Part shown: positions 35,401 to 44,400 of the stretch, one piece after another
Layout: each line of letters opens with the position of its first letter
How positions within the stretch are numbered: the first letter of the stretch is position 1
Source: Hyalella azteca
Taxonomy: Eukaryota > Arthropoda > Malacostraca > Amphipoda > Hyalellidae
DNA length: 64,000 nt
Direction: 5' to 3'
Assembly (NCBI RefSeq): GCF_000764305.2
Contig: NW_025935099.1
Span: 4,975 to 68,974, forward strand
Program-made: the position numbers and the translations under genes
The notes under the pieces: model-generated
What the model was told of the DNA's origin: nothing
The model's input: the letters and a program-made list of their open reading frames with translations, nothing else
Database searches by the model: none

Positions 35401-38400
35401 ACCCCAGGAGGCTGATGGCTTCCTCGCGGGGAAAAACTCCGCCCTGCAACCGTTAACGCAAGCAGGTTCAGCTGATGCATTTACAATTGTAAACTTGTTA
35501 TCCTACAAGCATATTTAATATATTAGACGCTGCCGAACTATATATAGTTATAACTATGATATATTAGACGCTGGTATGCATAATAATACCGAAATAAGGA
35601 AAAAATTCCGCGCCTTTGCATTTCATAGGATGAGAAGTTAATGTTAACCTAGACTCTTATGGTTGGAACGTGCTGTATTTCCTATTCATCTAAGAGTTAA
35701 ATGCTAGTTATGGAAACGTACCTAACTTAAATAATGTGAAATACGATAAAAATTAAAAATGTCGCACCAATGTAGCAAAACTTCTTATTTTTTTTATTAA
35801 ATTGAGTTTTTTATTTAGTATATTTCATACGGTATTATTAAATGCAGTTGCTAATTATCGTGTCAGCTGGAGCGCACCTGTTTGCCCTCAGGCGCGGCCA
35901 CGACGGTGTTGGCAGCGAATATAAAGTCGAGCATGAGCATCGATGATCCAGGAAGTCCCAAGGAGAAGAAGTGTGGGCCACACGCCCCCACCAAGCAACT
36001 TATCACCTCCTGCAACAGTAACAACAAACTTCACATAAAGATATCGCAACCTGACCGGAAAAGGGTTCCGGTTTTCCGATCTTTTGAAACCAGAAAAACG
36101 GCGAATAAGCTTCTCAAATTACAGAGGATGTAGTTGCTTTAGCTTTGTAACTCTGATAACGAGGACTTGAGACCAGCTTTCTTGCGTCAAATGCATGATT
36201 GCTACAGAAAATAGTAATCAGTGTCATCAAATGAATTTCAGGATCTCAGCACTTTGCTTTAGAATATTCTTCAAGGGGATCAACTTTAAAAACAAGCTCC
36301 AATGTGAATAGATTTTTTCATGAATGCATTATAGGGTGAAAAACTTAAGGACTTGGGACCTGAGGGACCTGGAGAGACGATGAAATTATGGATGGAAAAA
36401 GAAAAATAATTGTACACTTTGAAAATGAAAATTTGAAAAAAATCGCCAGATGATCGCAGAGCAAAAGTGTTGCACGACTCTTAGATTAATTGCCAAAGTA
36501 GCAAGGAGCTCTCAATCAATCAGAAAGCTTAAAAAATATAATTCTTACCCGCACTGAAAACCTAAACGAATCGGAGGTTCGAAGTCTCATCAACAGTAAA
36601 CAAACAATAGATACAGCATGGCCAAAGATCAATCAATCGATAGACATTTTTCATAACAAAGAACCAATTATGAATATAAATATTGCTCTTTGGACAAGCA
36701 AACGATAGTTAAAATCAACTGCAATTATCCGACAATACAATTAAAGTTATTTCCTTCGAGAAAGGTATGCACGTTTATAAACTGGATACAGTTGAAAAAA
36801 ATGTTTGTGTTTGTTGAGGCTTAGCTAGTGTCAACTGGCAACGTATATACTAGTGAGGGGATGGCTGTCAACTGGCAACATATATACTAGTGAGGGGATA
36901 GCTGTCAACTGGCAACGTATATACTAGTGAGGGGATGGCTGTCAACTGGCAACATATATACTAGTGAGGGGATGGCTCTCAACTGGCAACATATATACTA
37001 GTGAGGGGATGGCTGTCAACTGGCAACATATATAGTAGTGAGGGCTGTCAACTGGCAACATATATACTTGTAAGGAGATGACTGTCAAATGGCAACGCTT
37101 ATGCAAGTTACAAGGCTGACCTGATCTTGCCCCAGAAGCCCCTGATGCAGGGCACCGTAGAAGGCCGTGAGCAGGTCACGTGACGGCGGCAGGTCGTGAC
37201 GGCGCACCAGCATGGAGCACAGCAGACGGTACGCTAGTAACTTGCCGCGCTGGTACGCGTTAGGCAAGTTCAGCGCCTGCCCACAACACATACTTAACTC
37301 TTACACTAATAAATACTTTTTGGACTTCGATTACAAAATTTTTATGATTTACCTGGTATAAATTATTAATTCTTACACGAATAACTTTTCTTTTGGACTG
37401 CGATAAAAAAATGTATGATTAACCTGGAATAAATTATCACTGAATACCCCCAGGATATTTGATAAATAATGAGAGAATGTGACTATGCCGCGAATTGTAA
37501 GTTCAGGCCTAGTGCAAAACACAAAATTACTATCAATATGGCAATCATCAAAAATATTAATTAACATCGCAGTGTAAAGGCAAAAAAGATAATTAACATA
37601 GCAGTACCTGGAGATCTTCTCCATAAATTTCCATAAAAATCAATAAACGTGAACCAAACTGTGGTATGAACAGTAATTTAAGTTAAATTCGTATTGAATC
37701 ATACTAAATACCATGAAGACAAAGTCTCCAAATCACTTGAAGTTACAAAGATCTTGAAATTAAACTTTATCGACACAAAATTCTAATGAAATATCAGTGT
37801 CAGAAATAAGAATATCCGGCGTGAGGAACCTTGAGACACCAGGGGGCGATGAGGGTGATGGGGGGCACGAGCTCAGGAGGGGGAGGGGTGCTCTGGTTGT
37901 CCACGGAAATGCCTTGATTGTCCCGCAGCTGCACAACATCATAGATTAGTTAAGCTTCAGTTTTATTTATCCTTGACATAAGATATAAAATTAACAGCTC
38001 TGAAAGATGACTTAAGCTTGCTCTAGACACTTCATTAACGCAAATATGATCTAACCTGTAACTTAAATAACATTAAATTCCAGCACAAATAATAATATAA
38101 GTATGAGTAACTAGTTGGCAATGAAGAAAGTAAAGAGAGTGACACATGTGAGAAGTTCGTATTGAATGTCCGTTGAGATAATGTATGACATCGTCATGCC
38201 TGACCTTAATCTTAACGAAGGCGCTAACCTTAATTAGGCCTGACCTTAATGAGGACGTTAACCTTAATTAGGCCTGACCTTAATGAGAACATTTGAGAGG
38301 TCGGTGAGGTGCGAGAAGACCATGGCGTTGATGGCTGGAGAGACGACGGCCGTGTTGTTGGGGTCGCCGAGGAGCCCCAGGACGCGCTTCCACAGCACCA

Positions 38401-41400
38401 CGGCCACGTCAGGCAGCCACCCTCGCACCGACCCTCCTGCCATCACCGACTTCTGGTCGCATGACACGCCCTCACATGTGTCTGCCCAGGATAAAAGTCA
38501 TGTAACAAAGTTAAATGCAAATATACTAAAAGTATCTAGTCACCATGGATGAAAACTTCAAGACGAACCTAATAAATATGTCAGGACCTCTCACGTCTCT
38601 ACTCACGCCAGGCGTGTGATAAATTTAAATGTAAATAAACTTAAAGTATCTAGTCAATATGAATGAAAAGTAAGAGGAGCCACTTCGTTTAAGAGGAACA
38701 TAATAACATGCCAGCACTTAGCACGTGTCTTACAACAGTCAATCCCAAGTTACACATGCCTTAAAACATCAGCAAGAAAAAGCCATTAAAACCAAAGACC
38801 AAAGGACCAAAGTTTCTCACACATAATTTTGGGGTTAAAACAAATGTCATCAAATTGAATTAATCTCATAAAACCTTAAATTCACCACGATTCAGAACTT
38901 AATTAACAGACTATTGAAGGTATTACTTATTGAAACCTGAGCGAAATTACTAATGACCAGCTACACGCCTAGACGGCAAACTGATGTTAATTCCATTGAT
39001 ATTTGGTAAGACTAAACGAGTAATGTTTTCAGGCCATCCGAGCCCCCAGCCTACATGAATTGTTGGCAGAAGTAAATGAAATTGAGTGAAAACAACATTT
39101 CAGGTAATAAGAGTGAAACTTCCAAGCCTTAATTATATCACATTTTATAAACCAAGGTGAACTCTGGACTAGAATGAGAACAGCTAGCACCAGTCTCGTC
39201 AGTGAGCATACGTTCAAATAGTGATACTCAGCTTATTCATGTTTAAATAAACATTTACTTATTTTATCAATAAAGCAATGTTATATTTTAATCTAGAAAT
39301 GCAAACAACATATTTCTCCAACAGAGTTAACTTAAGTAGGCTATTCCTAACAACTTAATAGTACACTCGCCTCTATATTCAATCTAAACTTATTCCATTT
39401 TCAACAGCACAATTAAAACGTAAGCTACAATTTTCAACTGTAATTTTAGAAGTTCTAAATTGAAGAAGCTGAGCTATTGTTAGTGTCCAACAATTCCTGC
39501 TTGTGTTGATGTACATATAATCAATTTAAGTTTTACTTAACACAATTAACTAAACATATTACCTTAAAACTGCCCAATGAAAACTGGGTGTGTAACAAAG
39601 TAACTGTCGTGGTAAAGTTTAAATGTACAACATCAACTGTAAAGAATGTAACCCATGCAAATAAACGATTATTTAGTCAAGTAACTAACATTGGTGCAGA
39701 GCAGACGTAGAACGGCATTTCATAACGTGCTCGTATCTGTCATACACTGCACAGAAAAAAAAAACTTCATTAGATAATCATGATAAACATTAACTTCGGT
39801 TCAAATAGATGACTACGAGTGTGGCAACAAAGCCAGAGGCAGCGCGGGGCAAACAACTGCCCTACTGTACATGGTACCTGCTATAATATGCAATAGAACA
39901 GAGGCAGCTAGACAAGCTGTAGTGCTTTATTCATGGTAAAGAATAGCATCAGCCAGAGAAAATACTTTTATGTTTTTAATGTAGACAAAAAATCCATTCG
40001 GATAGACATTAAACTTTGATGTTTTTTATCCAAATAGAAATCTCCTCACCCAGGTATAAACTTGATTTTTTATGTAGATAAATGATTGCCTCAAGCTGAT
40101 ATTTATTTTTTTATTTTTCGAATCTAGATAGAGTCAACTTTTATCTGGAGATCAGTCAATTAACCACCACATCACGATTTAAAGCAAATTATAAATGATT
40201 TTTGAAAGGGTACATAGATTCGAAACTAGGTAGTTCTTGAAGGAGTCCAAAATCTGACCTTTTCTCATGTGTAGATTGGAGTCTGACAGCACACGGACTA
40301 GTCTAGTGGGGCAGTTGTGGTGGTGCTGGTGGTGGTGATGGTTGTGGTAGTGACGGTGAGGGCATGTCGGCATCACCACATCCTGGTGGTGACCAACGCC
40401 CTCACCACTCGACGGGTGGTGTTGTGAGGAGCTCGAACTGTTCATTCGTCTGCGGTGGTACTGTTCGCTTCCTGTTCAACACAGTTGAAGAGCTAGAAGC
40501 TAGAATATTAAGTTTCACTAGCTTGAACATCAACAAATAAGTATTAAAGTAGGGAATATTCAATTGCAATGAACCTACATTTCTAAAACTTGATGCAAAC
40601 ATCTCTTCAACTTATCCACAGAATACTAGCGCATTTTATACATCAAACTCATAATTTGGTGTAAACAAACTTCCCTGTACATGGGTTGCTGACCTGTGAG
40701 CGACGTCTCCTCCGGCAGGTGTGGCAGGACCGCGGACGCTCCTACAGAGGGCGTGGCGCTGCCCCCTGCCTGCTGTTGCTGCTGCTTCACGCCGTTCCAG
40801 GTGCGACTAAAGTTAGCGCTGCTGTGGCTACTGCGGATGCTCTGCACAAATACATGCAAGCGTCAGCACGGAAATGCGACCAAGTCATTACATTGTGTTA
40901 GAATTACACACTTTTAATGACGATTTTAAATTAAATTTCGTTTTGTGAAACTTCCATCTTTTTTGGTTAAACAAACTACAGTGATATCGCTCCTGCTGCT
41001 TTACTTTATGGCACAAACTGAATTCTAATTCAAAAAGTTATTATATCCGGTATCGGGAAATGAAATTGAACGAGAATGTAAAGTTGAGAATGTAAAATTT
41101 CTTAATGGCTGACCGCATTATGGCTCTTGCTGCCCCGCTTGATGGCGCGGCGCTCGTTGACGCGGTCCAGAGGCAGGTTGTTCACCTCAAGGCCGTACAC
41201 GTGGCGGGCCAGACCACCGCATTACATTTGAGTGCAAAATTTAAAGGTACGAAATACGTATTCATTAATTACAAGGAACCATAAGTGTGGATGCATAGTG
41301 AATAAGCTTCACCTTGAACATACGCCATTAGTTGATTAGAGTGAAGACTTAACATGACCCTCAAACCAGCTCTATAGCTGCCCAGAGATCAACATTAATG

Positions 41401-44400
41401 ATCGATTAGTCAAATCATTAGCATAATTCAATTGATGTCACTATGTTTTTACTCACCGCCCACTCTTTGACAAGCTCGTCGAGATGTGAGAGGGATGAGA
41501 GGGTAGAGAGGAGCTGGTCCCAGAGCTCGCCACTCACAACTACACTCAGGTTGGCCTTGATCCACGACACTATTAGCGTCTGCACGGCGAGAAGAGAGTT
41601 TTAATGCGTGGTTAAAACAAAATGCTTTTCCTTCAACATTTATTGGCAGGTTACTAATACAAACAAAAATTAAAACAAACAGGTCAAGTTAATATCGAAG
41701 TGTGAAGAAGTTAACTAACGGCATATTTGTTAAGAACGTAATTAAATACTATAAATCAGTTCAAGTACGGACACATGCATTGATAATATTTCGAATGTGT
41801 GACTGCGTTTACCTGGAAAAGAGCTGAAGCAAATCTGCCACCCAGGGAGTCTTCTTTTGGCTTGACATGGCGGCCACTGAGCGTCTGTGATGTGATGTGG
41901 AACAGCACGATCAGCAGCTGCTCCCTGCAACACACATTTGCTTCAATAATCAACTTCAATAGAGCACAAGTAGCAAAACTTATTCATAATACAGGAAGAA
42001 CTTGCACGATTATAGGATGCAAATGTATCAGCAGTACACATTTTGGCAGCAATTTCTTACATCGGGTAACGCTTAGTATATCAAATTGATAATTTATAAC
42101 AGCTCTGACAAAAAAAATCTCTTACTATGAGAATTTTTTTTTTGTTTCATACACTAAGGGTACACTGACTAAACTATCATCTGCTCTTCACATGTCTTGC
42201 TTTCCATGCCCGCTTACTACTCTAAGGACAAGCCTGTTGTCTTATTACCATGTCTTCCTTTCCATGTCTACCTACTACTCTAAGAGCACGCCTGTTGTCT
42301 TATTACCATGTCTTCCTTTCCATGCGGGTGTTCATGACCATATATCGGTAGGTGTTGAGGACGTGCTTGCAGTGCTCGACCTGCTCGTCGAGCAGCAGCG
42401 GGTAGTCGGGCGATACCTGCAGCAGAAACACGTTCGCTGCGCTCGTCACGAACACTTGAAGCACGTTCTGAAAATCCAGAATATTTGGTGAGGTTAGCAT
42501 TAGAATATAGAAACATCAATAAAACCTGTCAGTAAATTTATAAGGCGAATTAATTATTTTGTGGGATCAATGATGCATAAATAAATAAATAAAAAACAAG
42601 CAATAAATAAAAAACAAGCAATAAATAATTTAGAGACATAACCAAATTACTAGTTGGACAGTGCCGGGAAGAACATTCGAATGTAAACAATGGATACAAG
42701 ACAGTGGGATGAATCGAACAAAATTATTAAAAAGTAATAGAATTTCTTCGGCGATGCATGAACAAAACTTAATTCCCGCGCCACAACCGAAGAGGTTTAT
42801 TTCCCACTTGTAATTAGAATACGTTAATATCAAGAGTTTATACTATAAGAAGACAGATAACTCTGGATTTGTACGTTAAGAGGAACCAGTGCACGATGTA
42901 TAGTTAAGTAATAGTTGCTTAAGCAATTAGGATGAGATGAAGCAGCGTGTAGACCTGCAGTCCTGCGCGGACGTTGTTGTCCCTGTTGATGGCCACGAGG
43001 TATGAGTCGCTGCGGCCGCGTCGCCCGCCGTCTGTTTGACTGCCAGGCGACTCCAGCTCTTCTGAGTCACACTCGCTAGGCTCCAGCAGGAAAATCGGCA
43101 CGTCGCCAGTCTGTGAGATGATAACAAGAGCTTAAATGTTTTTAAAGAAGCCAATCTCCTAACAGAACTAAAAAATGCATTTGCAATATATTTGCAATTT
43201 ATAAGGCACTGCGTAGGCTCAATGGTCCCAAATATCTAGCCAAGCCACTGCTCAGGCCCTTAAGGCAATTTATGGTTCGAACCAACAGAGTTTCTAGGCA
43301 ACAGCACCTCTTGTGAAACACAAAAAATACAGTACAATCTACAATTACTTGTAAGTACCAAATAAAAATGATGTAATGTTATAAGGAATAAGAATAAAAT
43401 ATACCTGGTAAACTACATACATTATAAAAAATTATAATTGCAAATAATCAACTTTAGTACAATGTATACAAAAAAAACAATCAAAAAATTAAATTTTTCG
43501 ATAAAAAGCGCACATTTAATTCTACCTCATGAATACTTCACTACACTAAGCTAGGAAGACAATTGAATGTATAAGAGTTTGTTTGCCTCAAAACTGACCA
43601 TTTGTATCCAATCTCTGTAGCACAAGATGACCGTCTTGATAGCTTCAGAGTACCGGAAGCTCAAGCAGAGCGCCTGACGGAATAGCTCGTGTATGAAGTT
43701 GACGTTGGAGCGCGTGGAGAAGAGCACTTCTCGCACCAGTCGCGCCTCCTCGCCCGCACTCGCGTCACTGAAACCATTAATTCTTATTACTAAAACAAGC
43801 TCATCCTGCTTATAAGATAACACAATTAACGAGGCATTGCTACATGCTATAGTTCAGCTCTTGATCAATCCGTGCTGCAGGAATAAAAAAAAAAGACAAT
43901 ACAATACTTCAGGCACCGTATGCAATCATAATGCCGAACATTTTTTACATTTATTAGAGACTAAAATAGTGCTTAACCCACATTGAACATGAGTAGAAGG
44001 GGCTAAGCCACTATCATGTACTTCTATCACAACTTAGGCTATGATATATGGAGTTTAAAATGCGGAAATATAACATACAAAGACAGAAGGTTTGGTCGTA
44101 CTTAGCGTAGTGAGCAGAAGACACCGAGTCCTGATCGCTGGTGCTGCCCGTGCCTTCTTGGGAAGTGTTCTCACCTCGACGTTCATCCCTGTCACAGTAA
44201 AAAAAAACACTTACACAAGTAAACATGAACCTTCTACATGTTAAGAAAATGAACACTACTAATTAACATGAATATTTAAGCAAATGTTAATCATAAATGA
44301 AATTTTTCGATAAAAAGAGCACATTTAATTCTATCTCAATAATACTTCACTATACTAAGCTAGGAAGACAATTGTATGTATAAGAGTTTGTTTTCTCAAC

